Assembly (NCBI RefSeq): GCF_051106095.1 | Contig: NC_135786.1 | Location: 15,956,501 to 16,020,500 of the forward strand | Length of the DNA: 64,000 bases | Origin: Pogona vitticeps | Taxonomy: Eukaryota > Chordata > Lepidosauria > Squamata > Agamidae | Direction of reading: 5' to 3' | In this document: piece by piece, positions 13,401-22,142 of the stretch | How the letters are laid out: the number at the start of each line of letters is the position of its first letter | Numbering within the stretch: position 1 is the stretch's first letter | Made by a program: the position numbers and the translations under genes | Notes under the pieces: generated by a model | The model's database searches: none | Told to the model about the DNA's origin: nothing | Seen by the model: the letters and a program-made list of their open reading frames with translations, nothing else

Positions 13401-14533
13401 GTGAGTTATTTTAAACAACCACAAGGAGCTTGTTCATTTCAATTTCATTGTGAATGCAATTTATTTTGAACCATTTAAGCATCTGTGCTCACCTGTGTTG
13501 AACTGAATTGTATCTGTGGAGTTTGTCACCTGTTGGATTGGGAGCCAGGGTCACAGGTTTCAGGCTGCAGGGTAACCTTTCAATCTGAACTGCTATTTTT
13601 TTCTATCTGTAACACTGATTTAGCGCTATTTCACTTTGGAAAAAATTGAAATGAATAAATAAATAAATATTAAAAACATAAAGAGGAACCTGGAAAAATC
13701 ACTTTAACCCCTTCTGGCCTGCCTTCTCTTTCTCCAAGGAGTGCACAGCTGGCTTCCAGCTCAGGAATGTGGGAGAAGAAAGAATAGGGCAGCTGTCATT
13801 GTTGCTGCACCCTGATCAAGGCAAAATCTACATTTCCAAACTAAGAAGGGGAAAGAAAGGAAGAAGGAGGCGGCAGCAATGGCAGTAGTGTCTCTTCCTC
13901 TTCCTTATCCTCCCTACTCCCCTTTCACCACCGAGACCAGGCAGTCAAACTGTTTCTCATCCAGCATCTGTCAAGGTGTCTGTTTTGCCCACCTTAGCAG
14001 CTCAGCAGAGAGAGATCAAGCTGGCATGCCTCTCCAGACAGCTTCTAGCAAGTTCCCTCTCCAGGTGTGCATGTAAGCAGCTTCTCTCTCCTGACTTTGT
14101 TTTGAAATTGGCATGGAAGGGAAGCAGTTGTTCTCTTTTTTAAAAATTAAAGACAAAAATTAAAGACCTAGAAGAAACAGAAGCTGGAGCCCAGTGGTGC
14201 CAATTCGCTTATAAATGCAACTGATATTCTCATTCACCCCTACTCAGAATGTTTGTTTTTCCCTTGTCATCCCTACCGGATTCTATCCTTTTTTTTCCCT
14301 GGTGGGGAATAACATGGGAAAGAGAAAGAGAAATGCAACTTTCAAATCCTTTCTCACAATAAAAGAGCAAGAAGGGACATTAGCCCAATGGCATTAACCC
14401 ATCTCAAAGCAGGGGTTGCTCCATGGATTTCATACTAGTAGTAGCTGAAGCCCATTAACTTGGGTAGGAAGTCGCAGGAGTAAAGGTGGGAAAATGAGGG
14501 ATGACAGAGAAAGCCAGGGGTCAAAAATGAACG

Positions 14534-14623
<90 letters not shown>

Positions 14624-15157
14624 TGCACACATTTACCCATAGAAGAAGGCAAGCAAGAATTCCCACATTTACACAGTAGGGCTGGAATAGAAATAGGCTC
14701 TGACCCTCTGTCTTTGACAAAGGAGGGCAGGTAAGAGTGGGCTGGCTGGGGCAATCTGAACCTGAGGTGTGCCAGGACCTCTGTAGCCCTAATGTATGAG
14801 CTGCCACTATTTCATACCAGGTGTTATCTGTTCACCATACTTCAGAATCCATTCAACATCTTTAGCAGCCGGTACCTGGTGCACAAGCCTTTCTTTCCAT
14901 ACAAGCAAAAGGTTGAGAGCACATCTCACTTACCAGTTTTCATATTTCTTGAGCTTCTTAATCATGCCTTGTTCTACCATGAGCTCCAAGAGCTTCTTGT
15001 TTTCAGCCTCTGAGCCATCGCAGATGTGGATGAACTCCGGTTGGCACAACTGGGCATTGCTTTCAATGAAGTCCCTCACCCTTGGTGCCAGATTCTTCAG
15101 GTCCCCTTGGATGACCTTGGGGATGCTGCTTGTCTGTCTTTGCAGCTGGGCAGGCAT
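3186..15157 (-). CDS. PCK1: PCK1, phosphoenolpyruvate carboxykinase (GTP), cytosolic; whole coding span, nine coding exons
   Basis: The enzyme converts oxaloacetate and GTP to phosphoenolpyruvate, GDP and CO2, the committed cytosolic step of gluconeogenesis and glyceroneogenesis. Nine exons with consensus GT-AG borders read in one frame and sum to 1869 nt, that is 622 codons plus stop, the length of the human enzyme. Exon sizes (224, 182, 204, 188, 163, 225, 132, 96, 455 coding nt) and phases agree with the human gene as I recall it. All catalytic landmarks are present: Mn ligands K244, H264 and D311, the P-loop with reactive Cys288 (ACGKTN), the kinase-2 loop (VGDDIAW), the mobile lid ([10 protein letters not shown]) and the guanine-binding phenylalanines of [12 protein letters not shown]. 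The start is the ATG at 15157-15155. No stop or frameshift interrupts it, so the gene looks functional. Mitochondrial PCK2 is unlikely, because there is no N-terminal extension and the neighbour is CTCFL. Confidence 0.97.
3831..4092. mobile_element. MITE with ctgtatttttctgtgtataa ends
   Basis: Left end actgtatttttctgtgtata and right end acacagaaaaatatggtacc are inverted. The interior includes ggtcgtcttatacatgg and ggggcatcttaaac. It resembles the ends of the element at 57867. PCK1 intron 9. Confidence 0.65.
4429..4474. repeat. (TTTA)n microsatellite
   Basis: About 11 uninterrupted TTTA units in PCK1 intron 9. Confidence 0.95.
5691..5825. repeat. Foldback repeat beside PCK1 exon 9
   Basis: ctgattaagggcttcctttg at about 5713 is inverted as caaatgaagcctttaatcag at about 5784, and outer arms tcatcagtagtgg / cactgtggatga extend it to about 135 bases. 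It ends 65 bases from the exon 9 donor. Probably a small foldback MITE. Confidence 0.65.
5891..5986 (-). CDS. PCK1: PCK1 exon 9 (residues 440-472; start of mobile lid)
   Basis: 96 nt, acceptor ttgccag and donor CATAAAG|gtattt. It encodes [20 protein letters not shown] then [11 protein letters not shown], the base and first part of the omega-loop lid that closes over the active site. The frame continues into exon 10 through G|GC. Confidence 0.95.
6355..6660. repeat. Two-unit imperfect tandem duplication in PCK1 intron 8
   Basis: The unit ttgtgggtatataactt ... ctctaggtgcttgg recurs as ttgtgggtgtataactc ... ctctagatgctgg with a period of about 150-165 bases. Confidence 0.6.
6806..7150 (-). mobile_element. 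CR1 LINE 3' end in PCK1 intron 8
   Basis: Plus-strand text such as cctccagtgttggagaactc and actgctctaacagttaggat is the reverse complement of the CR1 C-terminal region and 3' UTR. On the minus strand it reads [20 protein letters not shown], typical of the CR1 end. It is 5'-truncated, same strand as PCK1, and its upstream edge falls within about 30 bases of the exon 8 donor. Confidence 0.88.
7180..7311 (-). CDS. PCK1: PCK1 exon 8 (residues 396-440)
   Basis: 132 nt, acceptor gtacag and donor CTGAAG|gtaaga. It encodes [20 protein letters not shown] then [17 protein letters not shown]. The NSRFC block includes Asn403 and Arg405, which bind phosphoenolpyruvate and the nucleotide phosphates, and GGRRP includes Arg436. 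The penultimate residue is Glu where human and chicken have Ala (GGRRPAG). A CR1 LINE tail begins only tens of bases past the donor. Confidence 0.95.
7408..7632 (-). CDS. PCK1: PCK1 exon 7 (residues 321-396)
   Basis: 225 nt, acceptor accttag and donor AAGAATG|gtatta. It encodes [20 protein letters not shown], then [19 protein letters not shown] and [12 protein letters not shown]. The FFGVAPGTS strand and the NPNA segment are conserved around the active site. The donor is followed by atta rather than aagt but keeps GT and the conserved phase. Confidence 0.95.
8037..8199 (-). CDS. PCK1: PCK1 exon 6 (residues 267-321; P-loop and kinase-2 loop)
   Basis: 163 nt, acceptor ttaacag and donor GATGAAG|gtaacc. 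It encodes [20 protein letters not shown], then [12 protein letters not shown], the kinase-1 P-loop with the hyper-reactive Cys288, and [14 protein letters not shown], the kinase-2 loop with metal ligand Asp311. This is the catalytic core for GTP and Mn binding. It ends in phase 1. Confidence 0.96.
8725..8830. mobile_element. Possible Tigger-like DNA transposon fragment
   Basis: acaacctccgtatccgcaga and gattccaagccccccgcgga resemble the GTATCCGC / CCCCCGCGGAT ends of pogo/Tigger-type repeats. PCK1 intron 5. Confidence 0.4.
8960..9062 (-). mobile_element. SINE fragment in PCK1 intron 5
   Basis: aaggaatcctgtggatcccc and ggggatcaaactcccaacct then caaccactgagctattcagc. Confidence 0.6.
9233..9420 (-). 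CDS. PCK1: PCK1 exon 5 (residues 204-266; Mn ligands K244 and H264)
   Basis: 188 nt, acceptor tttatag and donor ATGCTG|gtagga. It encodes [17 protein letters not shown], the loop [20 protein letters not shown] and [10 protein letters not shown]. The loop carries the substrate-contacting Ser and Lys residues and the metal-ligand Lys244. His264 is in the AEHML end, so both residues sit at the human numbering. The exon ends in phase 0 at residue 266. Confidence 0.95.
9651..10061. mobile_element. TA-flanked MITE (Tc1/mariner-like), copy 1
   Basis: Ends CAGTGGTGGCTTGC and GCGAGGCACCACTG, flanked by TA. The inside is CpG-bearing and largely self-complementary. PCK1 intron 4. Confidence 0.8.
10340..10543 (-). 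CDS. PCK1: PCK1 exon 4 (residues 136-204)
   Basis: 204 nt, acceptor tttttag and donor AAAAC|gtaagc. It encodes [39 protein letters not shown] and ends [12 protein letters not shown]. These are among the most conserved parts of the N-terminal domain. The last base joins exon 5 to make CGG (Arg), giving PLPLKRPLLNNW. Confidence 0.95.
11001..11433. mobile_element. TA-flanked MITE, copy 2
   Basis: CAGTGGTGACTCGC to GCGAGGCACCACTG between TA dinucleotides. Contains cgaagatcctccatag and the ggccattttgaaac inner word shared by the family. PCK1 intron 3. Confidence 0.82.
11690..11765 (-). mobile_element. Penelope-like element remnant with hammerhead motif, PCK1 intron 3
   Basis: The segment around gtctgaggaagtgggcttgt on the minus strand is a repeat word common in squamate genomes and carries a hammerhead ribozyme core (separate entry). 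Penelope-like elements of animals are known to carry such ribozymes. Only a short piece remains. Confidence 0.55.
11720..11757 (-). ncRNA. Hammerhead ribozyme-like motif, sense to PCK1
   Basis: Minus strand: stem I ATGT / ACAT, core CTGAGGA, stem II GTGG-loop-CCGC with one G.U pair, core GAAA, then GCTC with the cleavage C before ACAT. All conserved core bases are present and stem I closes exactly on both sides. The minimal stem III (GC) is typical of the retrozyme and Penelope type. Confidence 0.6.
11790..11983 (-). mobile_element. BovB 3' stub in PCK1 intron 3
   Basis: Matches the last ~190 bases of the full BovB at 33211 (protein end [18 protein letters not shown]). Truncated on the 5' side and followed by an AT microsatellite at 11984-12003. 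Confidence 0.88.
11984..12003. repeat. (AT)n microsatellite
   Basis: Short TATATA run at the edge of the BovB stub. Confidence 0.85.
12478..12659 (-). CDS. PCK1: PCK1 exon 3 (residues 75-136)
   Basis: 182 nt with acceptor ccacag and donor GAGAG|gtaggg. It encodes [18 protein letters not shown] and then the [10 protein letters not shown] block of the N-terminal domain, ending at FPGCMRG. It contains Arg87 of DVARIES, the substrate carboxylate-binding region in family structures, and Ser90. It joins exon 2 through a split TG|C codon and keeps the frame. Confidence 0.95.
13320..13540 (+). repeat. Unclassified dispersed repeat, copy A
   Basis: Shares an ordered series of words with 23940-24170: tttagcatgcttg, ctacacaacata, gtgcatatgt, agttattt, caatttattttg, gtggagtttgtcacctg. 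PCK1 intron 2. Confidence 0.5.
14534..14621. repeat. (CA)n microsatellite, about 43 units
   Basis: Uninterrupted CA run in PCK1 intron 2. It makes poly-Val/Cys and poly-Thr/His false frames. Confidence 0.98.
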
Positions 15158-15223
15158 TGCCAATGCTTTGCAGACAATAAGGGTGAACGCCTGGATATAT
15201 GGCTAATGATTATGAATTGTGAA
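14934..15223 (-). CDS. PCK1: PCK1 exon 2 (first coding exon, residues 1-75)
   Basis: Translation starts at the ATG at 15157-15155 and gives MPAQLQRQ, collinear with the human start. An upstream in-frame TTG (15163) is not a plausible start. The exon encodes the N-terminal lobe, including [14 protein letters not shown], very close to chicken and human PCK1. A good acceptor (tttgcattgcag, ending at 15224) would place about 66 nt of 5' UTR in this exon. The donor is ACTG|gtaag at 14933, splitting the codon for Cys75. Coding part 14934-15157. Confidence 0.95.
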
Positions 15224-15932
15224 CTGCAATGCAAAAGATTGGATGGTGCATGGTTGATATTTTCATTGATAGAAATGTAGGAAGCTGATTGAGAGCTGAG
15301 CTATACATTACAGGTATCCAGTCATTAAAATTGCTTAAGTGCTAATTGATAAAAATGACCTGGATTATCTGGATTTGAGGTTTCAGGAAGAGTAGATCGT
15401 GTTGAGGCTGAGGTTATGCACACAAACTGTGTGATTATACGCAACATGCTTGGTTGTTTACTGTTTGCTGTGGAAGTAAATAGTGGGGTTTTGGCAAAAT
15501 CCTGGCCTCGGTGTGACCTGATCTTTGCTAAAAATTAGTCTGAAAATTCACATCTTTTGCAGCGTTCCATTGCCAGCATGTTAATTTTAGCAAGTCCATG
15601 AATGTTTGCTACCTGTGCTTGTAAGGCATTGCCACCTGGGAAGCGTATTATCAAACATTAACCTGCCACTGTCAGGCCACTGGTCCCCCATCCCTGTCCC
15701 CATGCCATGTATGCTATGTATAAACCTGTGGCCCAAATATTGTGCTCTGCAAGTCTGGAGAAAGTGGGTTGTTATCTACAGAAGCTAACACTGAAATAAA
15801 TCAGTGGGTTTGAATGGTCCGACAGAAGTCAGCCTTTACCACTTCTCTAAAATGATTTCAGCTCTGCTGTATCTCCTAATTGGCCTCCCATGCTTATTCT
15901 CCTTTTCCTTTTGTGTCACGTTCCCTTTAGAG

Positions 15933-16068
15933 CAATAGGTTCCAATCCTGGGTCCTCAGATGTTACTAAAATAAAACTCCCAGAAGCCTTCATCGCTAGC
16001 TGTGCTGGCCAGGGTTTCTGGGAGCTGTAGTCTAAGAACATCTGGGGACCCAAGGTTGAGAACCCCTG
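15933..16068. mobile_element. hAT-type MITE, 136 bp, copy 1
   Basis: Diverged copy (caataggttccaatcctggg to ccaaggttgagaacccctg). It is flanked by ctttagag on the left and ttttagag on the right, a 7 of 8 target duplication. It lies in PCK1 intron 1. Confidence 0.7.
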
Positions 16069-16339
16069 TTTTAGAGTGTAAGCCTGGTGACAGGAATTCA
16101 TTGGTCTCTTGCCTCTGAGCAACAAAGTAGGTTCTAGATGCAACAAAATGAACAGACTCGGGCAATTAATATTAGCCAGTATTGTTTACACTGGCTGGTA
16201 GCAGCTCTGCAGGGTTTCAGACAGGAATCTGTCCCAGAGATTGGAAAAGTTTCTTTGTTGACTGCAGTTCTTAAAATTCCCCAGTTAGCATGGGTTTGAG
16301 AAGAGCACATATAAAATGAAGCATGCCTGGCTTAGTGAA

Positions 16340-16600
16340 ATGCTGCACTGGGAGTTCTAATCTCCACTGTAGGAGAAAAGCCAGCCTATGTGGTCTCCAG
16401 CAAACGAACTGGCTACAGAGCACCCCAAGAAGAACGAAAGGTTAACCACTTCTGAGTATGCAGTACATAGAAAACCCTGGGAAAGGTCAGAATTGACATG
16501 ACAGCATGTGATTAATTGATTAATTATTACAATATTATTTTTAAATGATGACATTAATTGATTATGACAGTACGTAATTAATTGATTGATTAGATGGCAT
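16340..16600 (+). mobile_element. SINE of the same family in PCK1 intron 1
   Basis: gggagttctaatctccactg, agccagcctatgtggtctcc and ggtcagaattgacatgacag, with an ATTGATTA-rich tail. The start of the tRNA head is decayed. Confidence 0.65.
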
Positions 16601-16677
16601 ATAGACACAAGTCACCACATGAATTGACTGCATATGTATCAAATTTTTTTGAAAATACATGAAGGTTAAATGCTTAC

Positions 16678-16772
16678 AGTTCTGGAGCAGTCTCTGTGTC
16701 CAGGTTTGGAGATGACTGAGCTGGTCCTTCCTGGCACTAGGTTGACACTCCAGTCTCTCCTGATGTCCTCTG
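16678..16772 (-). other. PCK1: PCK1 non-coding exon 1 (predicted)
   Basis: About 25-30 bases downstream of a TATA box on the minus strand begins a stretch that ends in a strong donor (CAGAACT followed by gtaagc, 16677 downward). It has no conserved reading frame. PCK1 genes carry a short untranslated first exon, so this fits. The donor is clear; the start site is estimated from TATA spacing only. Confidence 0.7.
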
Positions 16773-16795
16773 GATTTCCAGAGCCCAGCCTTCCT

Positions 16796-16804
16796 CCTTA
16801 TATA
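16796..16804 (-). promoter_or_regulatory. PCK1: PCK1 TATA box
   Basis: TATATAAGG on the minus strand, 53 bases downstream of the cAMP response element and about 30 bases upstream of the predicted start of exon 1. The spacing matches the known liver-type PCK1 promoter. Confidence 0.8.
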
Positions 16805-16856
16805 CTTCCTCAGTTTCAGCCCCGTTCCATCAGTCAGAGCAAAAGAGGCTGGTCTC

Positions 16857-16864
16857 TTACGTCA
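16857..16864 (-). promoter_or_regulatory. PCK1: PCK1 cAMP response element (CRE-1)
   Basis: TGACGTAA on the gene strand (TTACGTCA on the plus strand), at about -85 to -92 from the predicted start. The rat PCK1 CRE-1, which binds CREB and C/EBP and mediates glucagon/cAMP induction, has the same octamer at about -90. Confidence 0.8.
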
Positions 16865-16890
16865 CCCCAAGGGGGGGGGGAAGCATCTCC

Positions 16891-16904
16891 TGGCCCGTTG
16901 CCAA
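16891..16904 (-). promoter_or_regulatory. NF1/CTF-like palindrome in PCK1 promoter
   Basis: TTGGCAACGGGCCA on the gene strand, a TTGGC(N)GCCA NF1 palindrome just upstream of the CRE. The rat promoter has an NF1 site in the matching place. The call rests on position and motif. Confidence 0.6.
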
Positions 16905-16952
16905 GGTTGGATGATGTCTCCAGAAAACAACTAAGAGCAGCAATCCCAAAGA

Positions 16953-16967
16953 GTTTATTGTTTAACC
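16953..16967 (-). promoter_or_regulatory. HNF1/forkhead-like P2 element of PCK1 promoter
   Basis: GGTTAAACAATAAAC on the gene strand, about -180 to -195. It keeps the GTTAA half of an HNF1 site and an AAACAATA forkhead-like core. The rat P2 element, bound by HNF1, lies at about -165 to -200. Confidence 0.5.
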
Positions 16968-17058
16968 AGCTCAATTAATGAGTGCTTGAAACAGAGGCTC
17001 GTCAGCTTTCTCGCCCTCCCAGTATTTTTAAGCCAGTTTACGAAACAACCTGGCTGGG

Positions 17059-17072
17059 CCAACCTTTGGCCC
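17059..17072 (-). promoter_or_regulatory. DR1 nuclear-receptor-like site upstream of PCK1
   Basis: GGGCCAAAGGTTGG on the gene strand reads as two AGGTCA-like halves spaced by one base (GGGCCA-A-AGGTTG), about -290. It resembles the PPAR/RXR and HNF4 site of the mammalian PCK1 promoter (CGGCCAAAGGTCA), though closer to the gene here. Inference from motif only. Confidence 0.4.
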
Positions 17073-17270
17073 AATTCTGTCCCTGATGCAAACCTCACCC
17101 CCCCACCTCCAATATTTCCCTCCATACAAGCAAAAGACTGAGAACACACACACACAGAAACACACACACACCCCTGGATGGCAGCAGCCGCTGGAACTTT
17201 GAGGTCAGTTATGTGCGCAATAGATAGAAAAGCCGGTTTTGTAGCCACAGCAACTGTCCTTTGGCTGGGA

Positions 17271-17342
17271 CGGGGGGGGGGGGGGGCTGGCTTGTTTACT
17301 TGCCTTTGGAAATATCTATTGTCATCATGGGGGGGGGGGGGA
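17271..17342. repeat. Two G-runs (G-quadruplex potential) upstream of PCK1
   Basis: A run of about 16 G at 17271 and one of about 13 G at 17330 on the plus strand, 500-570 bases upstream of the predicted PCK1 start, so C-runs on the gene strand. Confidence 0.85.
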
Positions 17343-18219
17343 GAGCAGGACTGAATAGCAAAAGGATAAGTTGCCAGGGGACAGCATTTATATGCAGTTC
17401 ACACATAGCAGTTCCCATGTTTCAGATGAATGGAGGAAGCTTTTAATTCGGGCTGGAGGAAACATTTGGAAGTTCACTGTTCTAATACTTCTCTTCTCCA
17501 TCTCCTCACTTCACTTTCACGTCAATCTTCACTTCTATACTTTCTGTTTCTCCTTAAATTGGACTTCAAGACTCACAGGTTCCCTTCCAGCGCTACCATT
17601 TTTTTAAAAAAACTGAAGGATGGGCATGCAGGAGTGGAAATCGGTGTCTTTTCTCAGGTGGATTCCAGACCTCAGACACAAATTACAGCTGACCCAAGGC
17701 GTTTTTGCTGCCTGAATCAAAGGACAATGTAGCATCCTGCCCCCTTCAGTGTACTGAAGCCAATGGGATTGACAATTGAAACTTATTTTAATAGGAAAGG
17801 GTTCTCTGCCATTTCTGGGGGCAACGGGCTAGTTAAGTGGGAAAAGGCAGGATAGGCTGTTTGGCATAGGAAATTCTGGCCTTAAAGAAAGGGAAATGGC
17901 TGGAGGGATTAGTGGATTGCCTGGGGCATGCTGCCATCCCCCAATACCTGTCACCTGCAGCACATCCAAAGGTAGATGCAGCCATAGGTGTCTGAGGAAG
18001 AAGACATACGCACATCCAGACGATCAGCAAAAGACTTACAATGATTTCTAAGACCGTCACTCTTGTTAGCAGCCTGACTCTTTGCATTGTTCTGAAGAGT
18101 GGCCTCCCTGAGCCAGCAAGCATCCTAAGTGTACCTTCTTTTAATCCAAAAGTACTGCTTTTGCACATTTTACTAGATTTGGCCACCCCAGAAATAGAAT
18201 CATAATCATCCTTGTCATC
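17343..18219. other. No gene seen, PCK1 upstream flank
   Basis: Mixed composition, no conserved frame. Distal PCK1 control elements could lie here but none is recognisable by eye. Confidence 0.5.
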
Positions 18220-18490
18220 ATTATCTTAGAATTATAGAGCTTGAAGGCACCCTATAGACCAGTGGTTCTTAACCTTTGTTACTCGGATGTTTTTGAACTG
18301 CAACTCCCAGAAACCCCAGCCAGCACAGTTGGTGGTGAAGGCTTCTGGGAGTTGCAGTCCAAAACTCCTGAGTAACCCAAGGTTAAGAACCAGTGCTATA
18401 GACCACCAAGGAATCACCGTGGAAAAATCAAATTCTTAATTTCCGGTTCTGCAGCCAGTTACCTAAACCACGGAGCTATCCAGTAATATA
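18220..18490 (-). mobile_element. tRNA-derived SINE split by hAT MITE copy 2
   Basis: Reverse-strand head ctaaaccacggagctatccag at the right end and atagagcttgaaggcaccct at the left, with the MITE 18260-18395 between. Confidence 0.7.
18260..18395. mobile_element. hAT-type MITE, copy 2, perfect 8-bp target duplication
   Basis: Terminal inverted repeats CAGTGGTTCTTAACC and GGTTAAGAACCAGTG, flanked on both sides by CTATAGAC (18252-18259 and 18396-18403). The host sequence is a tRNA-derived SINE. The inner half repeats gaactgcaactcccagaa and its inverse, so the element is almost a perfect palindrome. Confidence 0.88.
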
Positions 18491-20110
18491 ACGGGATATA
18501 GAGGTTAGCAAAAATATGATCTTAGGGTATTTGATCACACTGAAAAGTGTCGCTTTGAAAGGAATGGTTCTTTCTGCTAGGGATTGCTCCAGTCTCTCTC
18601 CCACCCCACCCCCGTCAAATACTAGCCATACATTGATTGAAGTCGAGGTGGAGCACAATTCCCTGTAAGATGCATGATCACCAGGGAACAGATCACACCG
18701 GACTGCTCCACAAGTGCAGTTTATTTTGCTGAGTGATCACACTTTCAGTTTCAGCAAGACTTTTGTAGTAAGAGTCTTGGCCCCAATTGTGTCTGCACTT
18801 TACTCACTGCAGTAGATCTCCTTTAGAGAAGCTGAAATATGAGACAAAACATGCAGCCCTTACGCTGCCCATTTGTCCTGAGAGCAACTAGCCTACTCTC
18901 ATACTACTTGTTGTTTTAACTATTGGCCAGAATCCTGTTACTTATGGATGCCAGCATAAGTGGAACAGCGTAACCTGCAGCGGTGACTTGTCACTAGTTA
19001 AGGAGTCAATGCATGTATGTGTGCCAGTCATGTGATTCCGTGTGTGATGAGGAATCCAGATGTTGACTCCTTAATTATGCAATTCACCGTTGCAATTTAC
19101 ATCATTGCACTTACACCAGCGTATGCAACAAACAGGATACTAGCCAATAAATTTTGTTGTAGCAATGATCAACACAACTCTTTCCAGAGAATTTCCTGTT
19201 CATTTTGGAGCCATTCTTTTAGATACTAGTTTTGCCTCTTAAGAAAGAAGAGAAAAGCAAATCTGGTATAGAGGGGCTAAAAACGATGCCTACCTATGTT
19301 AGCAGATCTGGTGGCCAGCTGCCAGGTCTACCAGAAATGACATTTTTACACACAAAATAGGCAGCAACAGAAGAATCTGCAGCCCAAAATCCAAATAATA
19401 AAAAAAATATTTTATGACAGTCAAGGTAAAAAGTGGTTGACGACAAATTAAAACGAACAATCTAGCCTCCTGTAATCCTAAAACAACAATAATCAAGCAT
19501 AGCCATTTCACATCTCCTGTCCAGATACTTTTTGCTGATGCCAAAATGGTTCTCTAACGAGCACCCAGCAATCAGTGTTTCCAAGGCAAATACAATCATT
19601 TGAGAACGGAAGGCCCCTTTTTGTGACATATGATCAGTGCTATGACAAGCATGAAGGTGTCAGAAAAGACATTAGGTCTTATTAGGTGCTTTTTTAAAAA
19701 GTTCCTTTCCCACAATGTTTTATTAGCATGTAAAATATATCTTGTGTTCTCCATTGATTGTGTCAGATTCGATGATTTAAAGATTTTCTCCCAGGAAACT
19801 TCTATATATAACTCAATATGGTGCTAACAAACAAATTGCATGTGTTCACATACAGGGAAAGGCATAAGTGTGTTGTAAAGGCACACCATATGAATACAAA
19901 TTATTCTCATTACCACCATGAAGCTTTGCTCTTCCATTGGTTACAAAATACGTATACCCTTTCGACATATTATTCAGTCCTATTCTAGAGCCAAATTATA
20001 AGTTGCAGGTAGCCTATCATTTAAAACTGAAATATCTTACTGTTATATATGATTCAAGCAGACCACTGTGACTGAGCGATCACACTTGCAAATGAAGTCT
20101 GTTTTTGTGT
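18491..20110. other. No gene seen
   Basis: Unique-looking AT-rich DNA with short frames only. Confidence 0.55.
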
Positions 20111-20119
20111 GCATTAGAC

Positions 20120-20258
20120 CCGTGGTTCCCAACCTTGGGTAACCCAGATATTCTTCGACTGCAACTCCCAGAAACCCTGGGCAGCACAGCTGGTGCTGAA
20201 GACTTCTTGCGAACTGCAGTCCAAGAACACCTGAGTTACTGAAAGCTGGGAACCACAG
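20120..20258. mobile_element. hAT-type MITE, copy 3
   Basis: Ends ccgtggttcccaacc and ctgggaaccacag. Flanks cattagac and cattagta (6 of 8). Older than copies 2, 5 and 6. Confidence 0.72.
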
Positions 20259-20948
20259 CATTAGTAAAATCACAAAACAAAGAGCTTACCCACACTGGCA
20301 TATAGTTATGATGTATGGAACCTTACTGGCACTCTTTGGCACAAAAGAAAAGATTGTGTCCACGTGTGTTTCTACTCAGAACGCTCCATCCTTCCCTTTA
20401 AGAGCTGTTCCACACCAAACTGGCACAGGGCTAGGGCATGCAATCTTTTTGGTATGATTCACTGAGATGCCAAATAGTTCTGGGTACTTCCACCAAAATG
20501 ACACTGGGAGTGGCATTAACTGAGGAGATAACCTTGTGATGTATTAGGTGTGGAATTGGGTGGAAAAACCCGCCTCCTCTATTTTAATCTTTTATTTTCA
20601 ACGTATTCTTCACTGACACTGTGAAATTCTAAAACCATGCCAAGTGGATGCATTGCCATGTTGAAACACCACTTACTATTTTAACAAACAAAGGAAGAAG
20701 AAAGTCACTCCAGCCTCCTAAATGAGGTCTGAGAGAAAAGGCAAGGAAAGGGGCTATATCTTCTCCTTGGGCTTTACCTCACAAGGCACCCCAATGTTCT
20801 CCCCTAGCAGTGCTTGACAACTTGGAATAGTGACTTTTGAATATTTTATAAAGCATTTGGAAAATCCAGTCTTTTGTAGTACAGCTCTCAGGACCCCTTA
20901 GCCACCATGCTGGCTGGAGGAATCTGGGAACTACAATCCAAAAAAGTA
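20259..20948. other. No gene seen
   Basis: Possible old MITE piece at 20875-20945 (cagctctcaggaccccttag, gggaactacaatcc), otherwise nothing. Confidence 0.5.
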
Positions 20949-21325
20949 CAGTGGTGCCTCGCTTAGTGATGTTAATCCGTGCAGAAAAAATAACTGCTAA
21001 GCTATAACATCGCTAAGCGAAAATGAAAAGCCCATAGAAATGCATTAAAATGCGATTAATGCGTTCCTATGGGCTAAAAACTCACTTTTAAGCGAAGATC
21101 CTCCATAGGTGTGGCCATTTTCGGTGCGTCTTAAGTGAGGAAACACAGTGGGCGACGATTTTGTTTACCCGGCAGCCATTTTGAAACCGCTGATCAGCTG
21201 GCCGAAAATGAAGGCTTTGTGATGATCACTTCACTGCGATCATCGCAAAGCGAAATTTCCCCATAGGGTCCACCACAAAGCGATTTCATCGCTATACGGA
21301 GCGATCGCTATGCGAGGCACCACTG
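20949..21325. mobile_element. TA-flanked MITE, copy 3
   Basis: CAGTGGTGCCTCGC to GCGAGGCACCACTG, 377 bases, TA on each side. Shares gatcagctggccgaaaat with copy 2. Confidence 0.85.
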
Positions 21326-21712
21326 TAACTTTTCCATTCTGTATCTAATGTGTTTGAAAATAAAAAGGAGAAAAAGAATTTCTCATTCACATTAACCATC
21401 TGGTATAAAAACTTTAAACTGTTTTAAACCATCGATCCATGATTTCTCTATCTCCGGAGTATGTTTTTGTCTTCCTTCTAGAGCCTTTTATTATATTTTT
21501 AAGCATTGAGGATAGAAATCTGAAAAACACTCTGGCCTGTCCTTGATGACACCAAACACTGATAAAATGCTAATCACGGAAAGCTTACACGGAAAGGGTA
21601 AGGAGCAACTGCAGTTGTTCTGAGAGCTTCTTTGAACTGAGATCAGAGCAAAAGCAATATAACATGGAGCGCCAGGTTTCCTACACTTCGAATACTGTAT
21701 ATAACCAACATC

Positions 21713-21952
<240 letters not shown>

Positions 21953-22142
21953 TCCATTTATTTATTTATTTATACTCTGCCTTTCTCCTAAGAAAGGACC
22001 CAAGGCAACGTATATCATTATTTCTCCTGTCATCACACAGAGAGGAAGGGGCGTGGGATTTCGAAGAGATCTTTCCTCTCATTTAGACTTGAGGACTGCG
22101 CTAGATTTCTGTGAAAGAAAACTCTGATTTTCCCCACTCATA

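Larger units (their letters stand above)
12660..14933. other. PCK1 intron 2, other content
   Basis: Besides the CA array and dispersed repeat A, the stretch has no recognisable feature. A purine-rich segment lies at 13840-13875. Confidence 0.6.

Noticed and set aside
14430-14807. Long frames rich in Val-Cys or Thr-His
   Set aside because: Pure by-product of the CA microsatellite.
15158-15163. In-frame TTG upstream of the PCK1 ATG as a start
   Set aside because: Vertebrate PCK1 starts at ATG; the ATG at 15157 gives exactly 622 residues collinear with human, and TTG would add two residues.
16500-16600. ATTAATTGATTA words as HNF1 sites in PCK1 intron 1
   Set aside because: They form the repetitive tail of a SINE, so the likeness is probably chance.
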